A stretch of 64,000 bases of DNA from an uncultured Lachnospiraceae bacterium (GCA_910583605.1 CAJTXN010000004.1:124001-188000); one strand, 5' to 3'; shown: positions 51,872 to 61,084, counted from the first letter of the stretch. A program made the numbers and translations. The notes: generated by a model from the sequence alone, not told the origin.

Positions 51872-51918
51872 TTAAAAGGGGTGTTCCATAAGTCATATCA
51901 TGACTCATGAAACACCCC
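51872..51918 (-). terminator. Intrinsic terminator after pgi
   Basis: Arms 51878-51896 and 51900-51918 pair over 19 positions with a few G-U or mismatched pairs and a 3-base loop. TTTT follows on the minus strand. Confidence 0.8.
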
Positions 51919-52004
51919 CATTTAATTTCAAATACAGTATATCATTGAATCATCTGTTCTTCAATATCAGAAAATTGGAAGTTCTTTCTATGAAATAAAG
52001 CTAT

Positions 52005-53351
52005 TTATAATCTTTTCAGTAACTCTTCTCTTTCCTTCTCATATCCCGGTCTGCCCAGAAGTGCAAACATATTCTTCTTATAACTTTCCACACCCGGCTG
52101 ATCAAACGGATTCACGCCTGAAATATATCCGCTGATGCCGCAGGCGAACTCAAAGAAATAGAACAGCTGTCCCAAATAAAACTCATTCTGTTCAGGTACA
52201 TTTACCATCAAATTTGGTACATTTCCATCCGTATGTGCAAGCAGGGTTCCGTTCATGGCGCTCTTATTTATAAAGTCCACGGTTTTTCCTGCCAGATAGT
52301 TTAATCCGTCTAAGTCCACCGGCTCCTCTTCCAATTCAAAAGAGCATTTCGGTGTCTCTACATTTATTACTGTTTCAAACATAATTCTGGAACCGTCCTG
52401 AATAAACTGTCCCATGGAATGTAAATCCGTTGTAAGATCTACCGATGCCGGAAGGATTCCCTTCTGGTCTTTTCCTTCACTTTCACCGTATAACTGCTTC
52501 CACCATTCCGATACATAATGAACACTCGGCTCATAATTTGCCAGTATTTCCACGTTTTTTCCTTTTCTGTGAAGAATATTTCTGATTGCCGCATATTTCA
52601 ATGCATCGTTCTCGGCAAATGTATTATTTAAAGCCATTTCCCTGCCGGATGCCGCACCTTCCATAAGCTTGTCTATATCAGCGCCGCTGACTGCAATTGG
52701 AAGCAGACCCACTGCGGTAAGTACGGAAAATCTTCCGCCCACATCATCCGGTACAACAAATGTCTCATATCCTTCTTCCGTTGCAAGATTCTTTAATGAA
52801 CCTTTTTCTTTGTCCGTGGTAGCATATATTCTCTTCGCTGCTTCTTCTTTTCCGTATTTTTCTTCCAGAATTTTCTTAAATACACGGAAAGCAATAGCCG
52901 GTTCCGTAGTGGTTCCTGATTTGGATATCATATTGATTGAAAAGTCCTTACCGTCCACAACATCCATCAGATGTTTGATGTAGGTACTGCTGATACTGTT
53001 ACCCACATAATATATTTCCGGAGTCTTTCTCTGGTCTTTTGTAAGATTGTTATAAAAGCTGTGTCCCAGGAATTCGATTGCTGCCCGCGCTCCAAGATAG
53101 GAACCGCCGATACCAATAACAAGCAATACGTCGGAATCGTTCTGTATCTTCTTTGCCGCTTCCTTGATTCTTGCAAATTCTTCTTTATCATAGTCTACAG
53201 GTAAGTCAATCCATCCTAAAAAGTCGTTTCCCGCACCTGTCTTTGACACCAATGTATTTTTTGCATTAGCTGCAATACTTTCCATGTTTGTAATTTCACT
53301 ATCTGAAATAAATTTGGCTGCTTTTGAATAATCAAATGATACTTTTGCCAT
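52005..53351 (-). CDS. pgi: Glucose-6-phosphate isomerase
   Basis: The protein has 448 residues, the usual length for the short Firmicutes form. It converts glucose-6-phosphate and fructose-6-phosphate. Motifs seen are VIGIGGSYLGARAAIEFLG, the second sugar-phosphate loop MISKSGTTTEPAIAFRVFK, and DDVGGRFSVLTAVGLLPIA, GQFIQDGSRIMFETVI. GGAGTG precedes the ATG, with a SigA promoter at 53430-53458. It stands as a single gene with its own terminator. Confidence 0.97.
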   Translation of the reverse strand: MAKVSFDYSKAAKFISDSEITNMESIAANAKNTLVSKTGAGNDFLGWIDLPVDYDKEEFARIKEAAKKIQNDSDVLLVIGIGGSYLGARAAIEFLGHSFYNNLTKDQRKTPEIYYVGNSISSTYIKHLMDVVDGKDFSINMISKSGTTTEPAIAFRVFKKILEEKYGKEEAAKRIYATTDKEKGSLKNLATEEGYETFVVPDDVGGRFSVLTAVGLLPIAVSGADIDKLMEGAASGREMALNNTFAENDALKYAAIRNILHRKGKNVEILANYEPSVHYVSEWWKQLYGESEGKDQKGILPASVDLTTDLHSMGQFIQDGSRIMFETVINVETPKCSFELEEEPVDLDGLNYLAGKTVDFINKSAMNGTLLAHTDGNVPNLMVNVPEQNEFYLGQLFYFFEFACGISGYISGVNPFDQPGVESYKKNMFALLGRPGYEKEREELLKRL

Positions 53352-53429
53352 TGATATACACTCCTTTGTTTGCTCAGTCTATAAAGAATAACCTGAGGTC
53401 TGAAAAGGCTTCAGGCGATATACGGAATT

Positions 53430-53458
53430 ATTATAGTACGATTGTTGGGATTTGGCAA
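53430..53458 (-). promoter_or_regulatory. SigA promoter of pgi
   Basis: Minus strand TTGCCA (53453-53458), 17 bases, TATAAT (53430-53435), 79 bases before the pgi start. Confidence 0.75.
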
Positions 53459-53718
53459 GGGGGATTTTATTATTTGAACTATCATATGACAATAAAATTA
53501 ATAATTCCTTTTGTCTGAATTTTGTAAAATCTTTTCCAGCAGCAACTCCTATTGGAGCTTCAGTTGCAAGAACTGTATAAGGTTCCTGTGCATTCAGCCC
53601 CTTATTGTGTTTGACTTGGTTGCATCAAATTCTGTTGTTGATTTGATCCTTGATTTCCGTGAACCGGGAATGGCTGATGTTAAAACAATCCATATCATCT
53701 CCTATTCTACATCTTTTT
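53459..53718 (-). other. Gene-free stretch, possible decayed gene downstream of the AAA+ ATPase
   Basis: About 260 bases between the pgi promoter and the AAA+ gene. Minus-strand frames give open pieces (for example ending FDATKSNTIRG and, in another frame, LNAQEPYTVLATEAPIGV) that would join only with a frameshift. AGGAG then ATG at the left end of the AAA+ gene starts a 22-codon frame. This looks like the broken start of a gene that once followed the ATPase. I do not recognise the family. Confidence 0.35.
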
Positions 53719-55851
53719 TTACTTCTCCACTATTTCTTTTTCTAATTCCCCAATCAAATACCCATACTTTCCAAACTCCTCCTGAAACACCATTTTTCCG
53801 GTTTTCTCATACTCCACCCGAATTGCCCATATAATATGTGCCATAAAAACCGCCTTATCCTGAGACACCGCCTTAAATACCGCATTCAATGCCACATTTT
53901 TAATCGCTGCCCCTGAAAATTCAAAAGTGTCCGCCAAATACTCATAATCAATAAAATCCGTCATAACCTTCCCTCCAAGTACATTTCTCCATATTTCCTC
54001 CCGTATTTCTTTGGACGGCATGGAAAACCGGACTTCATACTTCATACGCCGCATAAATGCCACATCTACATTTTCCCGGTAATTCGTAGAAAGAATAACA
54101 ATTCCGTCAAACTCTTCTATTCTTTGTAAAATGTAAGCAACTTCCGTATTTGCATATTTATCTCTGGCATCATTTATCTCACTGCGTTTTCCAAACAGGG
54201 CATCCGCCTCATCAAAAAACAAGATCATATTACTGTTTTCTGCCCTTTTAAATATCTCCTCCAGCCGCTTTTCAGCCTCCCCTATGTATTTATCCACAAC
54301 CTTGGATAAATCCACCTTATACAATTCCAGATTCAGCATATTTGCCAGAACATAAACCGCCATTGTTTTTCCGGTCCCCGAAGGCCCGGAAAATAATGCA
54401 GATATACATCTTCCATACTGAAACTGCTGCCTGAGCCCGAAATCCTCATAAACTTTTAACCGATATTTCACATGAGAATAAATATCTTTTAAGATATTTT
54501 TTTGTGCAGCTTCCAATTTCAAATCCTCCCATGAATAACCAGACTCAATATGTTTAATGTCATCATATTTACCATCATTTAAAATCATATAACAAATCTT
54601 AGATAAAAATTTTTCATTCTGAATTTTATCTGAATCTGCATACTTTAATTGATGTGCAATTTTTTTAACATATCCTGCTGCCACTTTCATTTTTACTGCC
54701 AGTTCACGAATATCTATTTTTTCTGCCTGCTGTTCGCCAAGATATTGTATCAGAAAATTTTTCCAAAGCATAAAGCTTTGTACTTCATCCGGTTTCTTTA
54801 TTTCCATTTGACACACCACATTATCAATATAAGGTATAATCTTAAACGTGCTGTCAGAGGCAATAAAAATTTCTTTTTTTTCCCCGTCATTTTCTAAATT
54901 TGCAATGATTTTAACAATTTTCTCAATAACCTCTTTGCTCTTTTCATTTTTTTCCTGCGCAGATATACAAATACACAAGACCGCTTCTGCAATAAACACT
55001 GTCCGTTTTAATTTTTGAATGATTCTTGCAAATTCCTCCCCATTTTCCGTTTCAACATAAGCATATGTCAAAAGATTGTGTTGAAGTCTTTTTGAAATAT
55101 GACGAATCATAAATTTTTTTCCCGACTGCCGCTCTCCCATTATATGAATTACCGGACATAATTCATCTGTCTCCGTAATCCTTGATACCTCGTTACTGAT
55201 CTGATTAATTTCTTTCTGAAATAAAATGGAAGATTCCATATCTTTCTGAAAATCATACAAACGGACAGATGCACCATAATTTTTGTTGGGATTCTGATTG
55301 ATACTGCTGCTGCCGGATATATCCATTTCCCTGCATATATCAGAAATATCAACACCATTCAGGTAATTCAGCAGGGTTAAATCCACACGAAAGGTATCTC
55401 TTATAGAATCCGAATATATATGTTCGAGTACTAACACTCTTTCAACAATCTTTCGTGCTTCAGAAATTTCTTTTGACAAATTTAACAGCGCTTCTTCCGG
55501 CATGGCAATCTTTGCAGCTAAATCAAGGCTGACTCCCCGATCCACATTTCCCGTGATTATACCAAATACCTCATTTGCTGCGTTGTCAATATATTCTAAT
55601 AATGCCAGTTCAATACAGGTCGTGGCTATTTCACTTTTTCTGCACTGTTCAAAAATTTTTTTATACCGATCCCTGATTAGTTCTGTCTTATATATTCTAT
55701 AATCAAATTCATATCTGCATATGGAATCCAGACCTTCTTTTGTGACATTAGATTTTATTATTCTTGCATATCTTTGGAAGGCATCCGGATTTAATTTTTC
55801 TTTTAACCAATAAGATAACTTATATGCCCCCACCATTGCATATTGTCTCAT
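53719..55851 (-). CDS. AAA+ ATPase resembling contractile injection system (Afp15-type) ATPases
   Basis: The 710-residue protein has two P-loop regions. The first (near 239, MGERQSGKK) lacks the Ser/Thr after GK and is degenerate. The second is a full AAA+ module: FSGPSGTGKT (near 490), NMILFFDEADALFG (near 540), NTEVAYILQRIEEFDGI and an arginine-finger region AFMRRMKYEVRF. Its architecture and the VDKYIGEAEKRLEEIFKRAE stretch resemble the ATPase of extracellular contractile injection systems, though no sheath, tube or baseplate gene is in the window. It follows the putative immunity gene by 52 bases. Confidence 0.7.
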   Translation of the reverse strand: MRQYAMVGAYKLSYWLKEKLNPDAFQRYARIIKSNVTKEGLDSICRYEFDYRIYKTELIRDRYKKIFEQCRKSEIATTCIELALLEYIDNAANEVFGIITGNVDRGVSLDLAAKIAMPEEALLNLSKEISEARKIVERVLVLEHIYSDSIRDTFRVDLTLLNYLNGVDISDICREMDISGSSSINQNPNKNYGASVRLYDFQKDMESSILFQKEINQISNEVSRITETDELCPVIHIMGERQSGKKFMIRHISKRLQHNLLTYAYVETENGEEFARIIQKLKRTVFIAEAVLCICISAQEKNEKSKEVIEKIVKIIANLENDGEKKEIFIASDSTFKIIPYIDNVVCQMEIKKPDEVQSFMLWKNFLIQYLGEQQAEKIDIRELAVKMKVAAGYVKKIAHQLKYADSDKIQNEKFLSKICYMILNDGKYDDIKHIESGYSWEDLKLEAAQKNILKDIYSHVKYRLKVYEDFGLRQQFQYGRCISALFSGPSGTGKTMAVYVLANMLNLELYKVDLSKVVDKYIGEAEKRLEEIFKRAENSNMILFFDEADALFGKRSEINDARDKYANTEVAYILQRIEEFDGIVILSTNYRENVDVAFMRRMKYEVRFSMPSKEIREEIWRNVLGGKVMTDFIDYEYLADTFEFSGAAIKNVALNAVFKAVSQDKAVFMAHIIWAIRVEYEKTGKMVFQEEFGKYGYLIGELEKEIVEK

Positions 55852-55903
55852 TTGTTGTTAGTCACCTGCCAGTCTGAAACTATATATTTGAATCATAATC
55901 TTT

Positions 55904-56251
55904 CTACTCTCTTTCTTTACTATAGTTTTTTATCCACCCATCTTCTGTATAAAGCTCTCCGGATAATCCATCACTTAAATCATTTAAATTCTCTTTTTTA
56001 AACAAAAGTTCTATCTCATCCTGCACTTCTATCATAAACAACATATTATGTAAACTCATATCAATAATTTTAGGAAGAAACCATTTTACAACTTCTATTT
56101 GTTTACTGTCAAAATCTGCAAATTTTTCTTGTACTTGCCGTGAAGTTATCCCTTTCATAGTTCCATCTAACATTTTATCTATTGAATTTATAGTTTCATC
56201 ACGTACCGCTTTCATAAACAGTTTTCCAAATTCCTCTAATTTTTTTTCCAT
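55904..56251 (-). CDS. Small acidic protein, putative immunity protein
   Basis: The 115-residue, all-helical, acidic protein has no signal peptide. The stretches MDKMLDGTMKG-like (residues about 24-32) and the closing LSDGLSGELYTEDGWIKNYSKE are of the type I associate with immunity proteins, but I cannot name a family with certainty. It lies between a toxin-like gene (26 bases upstream) and the AAA+ ATPase gene, all on one strand, so an antidote role is the simplest reading. Confidence 0.5.
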   Translation of the reverse strand: MEKKLEEFGKLFMKAVRDETINSIDKMLDGTMKGITSRQVQEKFADFDSKQIEVVKWFLPKIIDMSLHNMLFMIEVQDEIELLFKKENLNDLSDGLSGELYTEDGWIKNYSKERE

Positions 56252-56277
56252 TCTTTTTCTCCATTTTATAAATTTTT

Positions 56278-56739
56278 TTAATTATTCCATGGTATATTTG
56301 TAGGTTCTGTTACTCCCTGTTCTTCTAAATTTTTCAATGAACACCCCACCAGGTACTGAGTCATTTGAACATCTGCCCCTCCATTCATTAAAGCAGTTTT
56401 CGCTACTGTCGTATGCTCAGTTAATGAATTAACACGTGTTCCGTTTCTTACATCTTTAGCCAATTGATTAAATAATTGACGTTGCATATTTGTCATATCC
56501 TGATGATTCAATCTATTTTTAGTTATAAATTTCTGGCTAATACAAAATGCCTTATTTAAATTGTACTTTTTATTATCCTTAAATCCTGCTTTTGCATGAA
56601 TATGATGTCCTCCAACCTTACTATATGGTCCCACTAAAGCGCCCTTATATTCAAATGCAACATTACTAACTTGTTGTTGCGGAGGTGAGGAACTTTCATG
56701 CGTTGTACTTTGCTGAAATAGCATTGGTGTATAATCCAT
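56278..56739 (-). CDS. Putative nuclease-like toxin (small effector)
   Basis: The protein has 153 residues starting at the ATG at 56739, which has GGGAG upstream. A short Ser/Gln/Pro-rich head (1-25) leads to a compact domain from about 40 to the end: GGHHIHAKAGFKD, LNHQDMTNMQRQLFNQLA, TLTEHT-like SLTEHTTVAKTAL and a closing TNIPWNN. The paired His and the His of TEHT could form a metal nuclease site. Domains of this pattern occur at the ends of polymorphic toxins and injected effectors. Here it stands alone. The adjacent small gene would be its immunity protein. Confidence 0.5.
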   Translation of the reverse strand: MDYTPMLFQQSTTHESSSPPQQQVSNVAFEYKGALVGPYSKVGGHHIHAKAGFKDNKKYNLNKAFCISQKFITKNRLNHQDMTNMQRQLFNQLAKDVRNGTRVNSLTEHTTVAKTALMNGGADVQMTQYLVGCSLKNLEEQGVTEPTNIPWNN

Positions 56740-56851
56740 TTTTTATCTCCCGAAACAGCCTTTCTACTTAATTCATATAACTTAATTATAAATGCTCTTT
56801 CTCTTACCTGTAAATATTTCAACTCTTTTCTTTAGAAAACCTTTAAATAAT

Positions 56852-56898
56852 AAAAAGGCCATATATCAGCTTATCCCTTGCCAATATATAACCTTTTT
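56852..56898 (-). terminator. Probable terminator after the charged-tail membrane protein
   Basis: Outer arms AAAAAGG (56852-56858) and CCTTTTT (56892-56898) with an inner ATATAT pairing; T-rich on the minus strand. It separates the membrane protein gene from the toxin operon. Confidence 0.6.
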
Positions 56899-56945
56899 AA
56901 TCTCTCTTACCCTTTTATTTTATATGTATCAATTTATAATCCGGC

Positions 56946-57965
56946 CTACGACAAAAATTCCTCCAGCACCTCATCAAATATCTTTTCAATCTCCTGATCA
57001 TCTGCTTTTTCAACTTTCGTCTCCCTGTTTCCACTCTGAGCAGTATCCGCTTTAAGATTTTCCTCTTTTTTCACGTTATCCTCTTCAATTTCTGCATTAG
57101 TAATTTTATTCTCTTCCTTTATTTCCGCCTGCAAATTTTTTTCCGCAGCGTTCTTCTTCCCTTTTCTGTTTTTACTATTTCTTTTTGTTCTCTTATTTGC
57201 CTCCTTTTTTGTAACCGTTTGCTTCCTTTCTTCCACTGCCTTCTCCGCAACCGCCTCTTTTTCTTCTATCGTATTCTCAATTGCTCCTTTCTCTTCCAAT
57301 TCCTTCTCATCACACCAGTCCGTCCTTATGACATCCATCTCCGTATCCGCATCCCCAACTTTTCCTTCTTTTCCCTCATTCTTCATTTCCACATGAACGG
57401 TCGGAATATTCTTTCCGTCAACAGCATGATTATTATCCAGATAATTTATAATTTCGTCCCGAATTACATTTCTCTTATAATCCAATGCAATTACATTATC
57501 CCACAGCTTCAGACAAATAAATAAAATTGCTGCAGCCGCCGCATATATGTATATCCCCTTTGTCATCTGGGAACCAAATGATAACTCATCTTTCTGCGCC
57601 GCCAATAATATGGCTATGGCACATATCCCCAGTATCAAACATACCTTTCCAAAAATATCACCGATTCCCTGCATCTTTTCCACTAAAATACTTTTTATTT
57701 TCCATCCATGCATGGCACGTTCCACAAATGCACTTAAATTGTTTATTTTTTTTCCAAATTTCACTTCGTTTTCATACTGAAGAATAATCCCTTCCGCCCG
57801 CTTGTTCTTTCGTATCTGGAAATTCTCTATTTTATCCAAAATATCATCATAACACAGACTTCCCGCTGTTTTTATGCCGAAGCCAATTAGAAATAATCCG
57901 ATTATTACGTATAACATTCCGCCATTTGTCGTAAAATTAATAATAAAATCTGCAATTGCCCTCAT
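56946..57965 (-). CDS. Membrane protein with long charged C-terminal tail
   Basis: The protein has 339 residues from the ATG at 57965, which has GGGAG upstream; an ATG at 58034 lacks a site. Three membrane helices lie in the first 170 residues (about 10-35, 108-126, 142-160) with a cytoplasmic helix between. The last 165 residues are low-complexity Lys/Glu-rich and Asn-containing sequence, with a block KKEANKRTKRNSKNRKGKK. I do not recognise a family. The tail may bind RNA, DNA or the inner face of the membrane. Confidence 0.65.
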   Translation of the reverse strand: MRAIADFIINFTTNGGMLYVIIGLFLIGFGIKTAGSLCYDDILDKIENFQIRKNKRAEGIILQYENEVKFGKKINNLSAFVERAMHGWKIKSILVEKMQGIGDIFGKVCLILGICAIAILLAAQKDELSFGSQMTKGIYIYAAAAAILFICLKLWDNVIALDYKRNVIRDEIINYLDNNHAVDGKNIPTVHVEMKNEGKEGKVGDADTEMDVIRTDWCDEKELEEKGAIENTIEEKEAVAEKAVEERKQTVTKKEANKRTKRNSKNRKGKKNAAEKNLQAEIKEENKITNAEIEEDNVKKEENLKADTAQSGNRETKVEKADDQEIEKIFDEVLEEFLS

Positions 57966-58110
57966 AATTATTTTCTCCCTGCTTAATAATTTACTGCTTT
58001 TTATGTTAACATATGCCGTATCATTTTTAAACATACTTTCTAAAAAATCGTTCGCTTTCCTTCGACAGAAGGTGTCGATTTAAAAGTTTTCCTGTATACG
58101 GCTCATGTCT

Positions 58111-58138
58111 TTGACATTCATCTGATTTGTTGTATAAT
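58111..58138 (+). promoter_or_regulatory. SigA promoter of the TSCPD-murG pair
   Basis: TTGACA (58111-58116), 16 bases, TATAAT (58133-58138), about 39 bases before the TSCPD ATG. Confidence 0.75.
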
Positions 58139-58176
58139 ATTTTTAAAAAACAATCTTAAAATCTGGAGGAAAATTT

Positions 58177-58422
58177 ATGGTCTATAAAACAAAAGGGACC
58201 TGTTCCCGTGAAATTCATATTGAAGTTGAAAATGATATCATAAAAGACGTAGCATTTATAGGCGGCTGCAATGGAAACACCCAGGGAATTGCCAGTCTGG
58301 TAAAAGGAATGAATATACATGACGTTATAGCAAAAATGGAAGGGATTGACTGCGGCGGGCGCGGTACCTCCTGTCCGGACCAGCTGGCCAAAGCATTAAA
58401 AAATTTTGTGACCGCACAATAA
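58177..58422 (+). CDS. TSCPD domain protein (TIGR03905 family)
   Basis: The 81-residue protein carries GGCNGNTQGIASLVKG and IDCGGRGTSCPDQLAKAL, the TSCPD mark with three conserved Cys. The domain is also found at the end of some class II ribonucleotide reductases. The stand-alone form has no assigned activity. GGAGG precedes the ATG. It lies 40 bases before murG, probably co-transcribed with it from the promoter at 58111. Confidence 0.88.
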   Translation: MVYKTKGTCSREIHIEVENDIIKDVAFIGGCNGNTQGIASLVKGMNIHDVIAKMEGIDCGGRGTSCPDQLAKALKNFVTAQ

Positions 58423-58462
58423 AACTTATTAAATCCCATATTGCAGAAAGGACATTCAATCT

Positions 58463-59542
58463 ATGTCAAAAAAAATTGTTTTAACCGGCGGCGGTACTGC
58501 CGGACATGTCACCCCGAATATGGCACTCATTCCAGGATTAAAGGATATGGGTTTTGATATAAAATACATAGGCTCCTATGACGGAATCGAAAAAAAACTG
58601 ATTGAAGAAATGGATGTTTCATATCAGGGTATTTCATCCGGTAAATTAAGACGTTACTTTTCCGCCAAAAATTTCACCGATCCATTCCGGGTAATCAAAG
58701 GGTATGGAGAAGCAAAAAAAATCATTAAAAACTATAAACCGGACGTCCTTTTTTCGAAAGGCGGTTTTGTATCGGTTCCGGTCATTCTTGCAGCAAAAAA
58801 ATACAAAGTTCCTATCATTATCCATGAATCCGATATGACTCCCGGATTAGCAAATAAAATTTCTATACCGTATGCTCATACAGTATGTCATAACTTTCCA
58901 GAAACTGCAAAATATCTTCCGGAAGGCAAAGCGCTGTTAACCGGCTCTCCTATCCGCCAGGAATTAAAACAGGGTGACAAACTTGCAGGACTGAATATGT
59001 GCGGATTTTCTGCAAACAAACCCATCATTATGGTCATAGGCGGCAGTCTTGGCGCCGTTGCCGTAAATGAAGCGGTTCGCAGTTCCCTGGATGAATTGTT
59101 AAAAACTTATCAGATTGTCCATCTCTGCGGTAAAGGAAAAACGGATGACAGCCTGAATAACCGTTCCGGTTATAAACAGTTTGAATATATCAAAGCGGAA
59201 CTGAAAGACTTATTTGCAATGTCCGATATTATCATATCCCGTGCAGGTGCCAATGCAATATGTGAAATTGTGGCTCTGCGTAAACCAAGTATATTGATTC
59301 CGTTATCCGCAAAAGCCAGCCGCGGTGACCAGATACTAAACGCCGATTCTTTTAAGCATCAGGGATTCAGCGAAGTAATACAGGAAGAAGACATAACTTC
59401 AGAAATCCTTGTCTCTACGATTAATTCCGTTTACGGCAACCGACAGAAATATATTGATGCCATTGATAACGCAGGCGCTACAGATGCCGTTAAAACAATT
59501 TTGAATTTAATACAGGAGTTAACCAAAAACGACAGCCAATAA
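58463..59542 (+). CDS. murG: UDP-GlcNAc:lipid I N-acetylglucosaminyltransferase
   Basis: The 359-residue GT28 enzyme makes lipid II at the inner face of the membrane. The GGGTAGHVTPNMALIPGL loop (8-25) marks the membrane-side acceptor site. Further marks are GGFVSVPVILAAKK, IHESDMTPGLANKI, VIGGSLGAVAVNEAVR and the donor block ISRAGANAICEIVALRKPSILIPLS. Its place outside the mur/fts cluster is typical of a second copy in some Clostridia, so a specialised or extra MurG is possible. Confidence 0.95.
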   Translation: MSKKIVLTGGGTAGHVTPNMALIPGLKDMGFDIKYIGSYDGIEKKLIEEMDVSYQGISSGKLRRYFSAKNFTDPFRVIKGYGEAKKIIKNYKPDVLFSKGGFVSVPVILAAKKYKVPIIIHESDMTPGLANKISIPYAHTVCHNFPETAKYLPEGKALLTGSPIRQELKQGDKLAGLNMCGFSANKPIIMVIGGSLGAVAVNEAVRSSLDELLKTYQIVHLCGKGKTDDSLNNRSGYKQFEYIKAELKDLFAMSDIIISRAGANAICEIVALRKPSILIPLSAKASRGDQILNADSFKHQGFSEVIQEEDITSEILVSTINSVYGNRQKYIDAIDNAGATDAVKTILNLIQELTKNDSQ

Positions 59543-59547
59543 ACACT

Positions 59548-59638
59548 AAATCCGAATTCCCTGAATATCTCACTGAAACCCAATGCGCTGTCTGCATTGG
59601 AGTATCTATGCTTTGAGATTTAAACGGAATCCGGATTT
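59548..59638 (+). terminator. Branched terminator structure after murG
   Basis: Outer arms 59548-59560 and 59626-59638 pair with one mismatch. A second, inner hairpin (59580-59586 with 59594-59600) makes a branched structure. T-rich sequence follows on the plus strand (TTTAATTTTG). It separates murG from the convergent HIT gene. Confidence 0.6.
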
Positions 59639-59676
59639 AATTTTGTTTAAAAATATTTCAATCTGTTTTTCAACCT

Positions 59677-60096
59677 TTAATTCAATTCTTTTTTTACCAG
59701 TTCCAGCAGTTTCGTTAGCTCTTCATCACTGATTTCTTTAGATTCCCAAAACTTTATGGCATTATCCCCTTCATATCTTGGTATTAAATGCACATGAAAA
59801 TGAAAAACAGACTGTCCTGCTAATTTTCCGTTATTCTGCACAACATTAAAACCATCAGCCTGAAAAGCTGTCTTCATTGCTGCTGCCAGTTTCTTTGCCA
59901 GCACAAAAACTTCTGCTGCCAGACTGTCATCAATTTCAAAAATATTTTCAAAATGCTCTTTTGAAATCATGATGGCATGTCCTCTGGTTGCCGGTCCTAT
60001 ATCAAAAATCACTTTAAACTTATCATCTTCATACAACGTTTTTGATGGAATCTCTCCATTAATAATTTTACAAAATACGCAATCATTTTTTTTCAT
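59677..60096 (-). CDS. HIT family nucleotide-binding hydrolase (HinT-like)
   Basis: The 139-residue protein has the histidine triad HFHVHLIPRY (near 97-106) and an N-terminal zinc-type CVFCKIINGEIPS. HinT-type members cleave AMP-lysine and related adenylates. GGAAAGG precedes the ATG. It is convergent with murG and divergent from the histidine kinase, with an inverted repeat (60181-60202) in the shared upstream region. Confidence 0.95.
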   Translation of the reverse strand: MKKNDCVFCKIINGEIPSKTLYEDDKFKVIFDIGPATRGHAIMISKEHFENIFEIDDSLAAEVFVLAKKLAAAMKTAFQADGFNVVQNNGKLAGQSVFHFHVHLIPRYEGDNAIKFWESKEISDEELTKLLELVKKELN

Positions 60097-60180
60097 TTTT
60101 TAATTCCTTTCCATTTTAATAAAATTTTATTATAAAAATATCGTTTTTGTATGATTAATAGCGCATTTTAAAAAATGCAT

Positions 60181-60202
60181 ATCATATTTGTCGAAATATG
60201 AT
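60181..60202. repeat. Inverted repeat between HIT and histidine kinase genes
   Basis: ATCATATTT (60181-60189) and AAATATGAT (60194-60202) are a perfect 9-bp inverted repeat with a 4-base centre. It could be an operator for either divergent gene or a small hairpin. No promoter boxes could be placed with confidence. Confidence 0.5.
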
Positions 60203-60304
60203 GTTCAATTTTGTTTGACTTTTTTCCTAAAAATGTTAAACTACTTTATTATAAATAATTAAAATATTGGGATACTGTTTCCCCAATATGGAAATGAGGA
60301 AAAC

Positions 60305-61024
60305 ATGGTAACAAATTATATAAGTGATGAGTATGGGGATTTAATAAATTCCAATCCGACAATTCGAAATCTGTTTAATACAATGGTAGAGGATTTCTCT
60401 TTTTCAATGCATGAACTATCACATGAACTGGGTAATATTGTAACACTCATAAACAGTTCTCTTCAAATTATTGAATCCAGCCATCCTGAGGTAAAGGACT
60501 TCAAATATTGGAATTCAACAGTGGAAGATGTAAAATATATGATTGAATTATTATCCAAACTGTCCTCTTTTAACAACGGCAGTAAACTCAATCCGGAACT
60601 AACTGATATCAGCCAAATGCTAAATAATATCATTAGTTCATTTATCACCAATTCCAACTATTCTCATATCAATTTTATATCTAATATTGCTACCGATATT
60701 CCGCTTATGAATGCAGACCCCGTAAAACTAAAGCAAGTATTTATTAACATAATTAAAAACGCCTGTGAAGCAGGAAGCCGGACCATTACTATCCAGCTTT
60801 ATCAGGATGAAACAAATATTCTGGTGAATATTATTGATAATGGTTGCGGTTTAAGTCCTGAACAGGTAAAACAAATCTTTAAACCAATGGTAAGTTTTAA
60901 AGACGGAGGTACCGGTCTGGGTCTGCCAATATGTGAACGTATCGTATTGGCCCATCGTGGTCACATATCCTGTAATTCTGAAAAAAATAGCGGTACTTCC
61001 TTTACCATAACTCTCCCTACATAA
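60305..61024 (+). CDS. Soluble sensor histidine kinase without response regulator neighbour
   Basis: The 239-residue protein has no membrane segments. The dimer helix carries HELGNIVTLI (near 40). The ATPase domain has the N box NIIKNACEAG (near 150), G1 DNGCGLSPEQ (near 185) and G2 GGTGLGLPICERIVLAHRG (near 205). The His box lacks the usual Phe/Pro of HELRTP but resembles the NtrB/HisKA group. No receiver gene lies next to it, so its partner is elsewhere or it answers to a cytoplasmic signal through the short N-terminal region. Confidence 0.88.
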   Translation: MVTNYISDEYGDLINSNPTIRNLFNTMVEDFSFSMHELSHELGNIVTLINSSLQIIESSHPEVKDFKYWNSTVEDVKYMIELLSKLSSFNNGSKLNPELTDISQMLNNIISSFITNSNYSHINFISNIATDIPLMNADPVKLKQVFINIIKNACEAGSRTITIQLYQDETNILVNIIDNGCGLSPEQVKQIFKPMVSFKDGGTGLGLPICERIVLAHRGHISCNSEKNSGTSFTITLPT

Positions 61025-61084
61025 ACTGATATGTCCAAAAAGTACGGAGATTATAATGACTTGACAGGACAGCAAAAGATATAA

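Noticed and set aside
53511..53834. Plus-strand 107-residue frame at the end of the AAA+ gene
   Set aside because: It overlaps the AAA+ coding region antisense and has no recognisable domain; the broken minus-strand reading is more likely.
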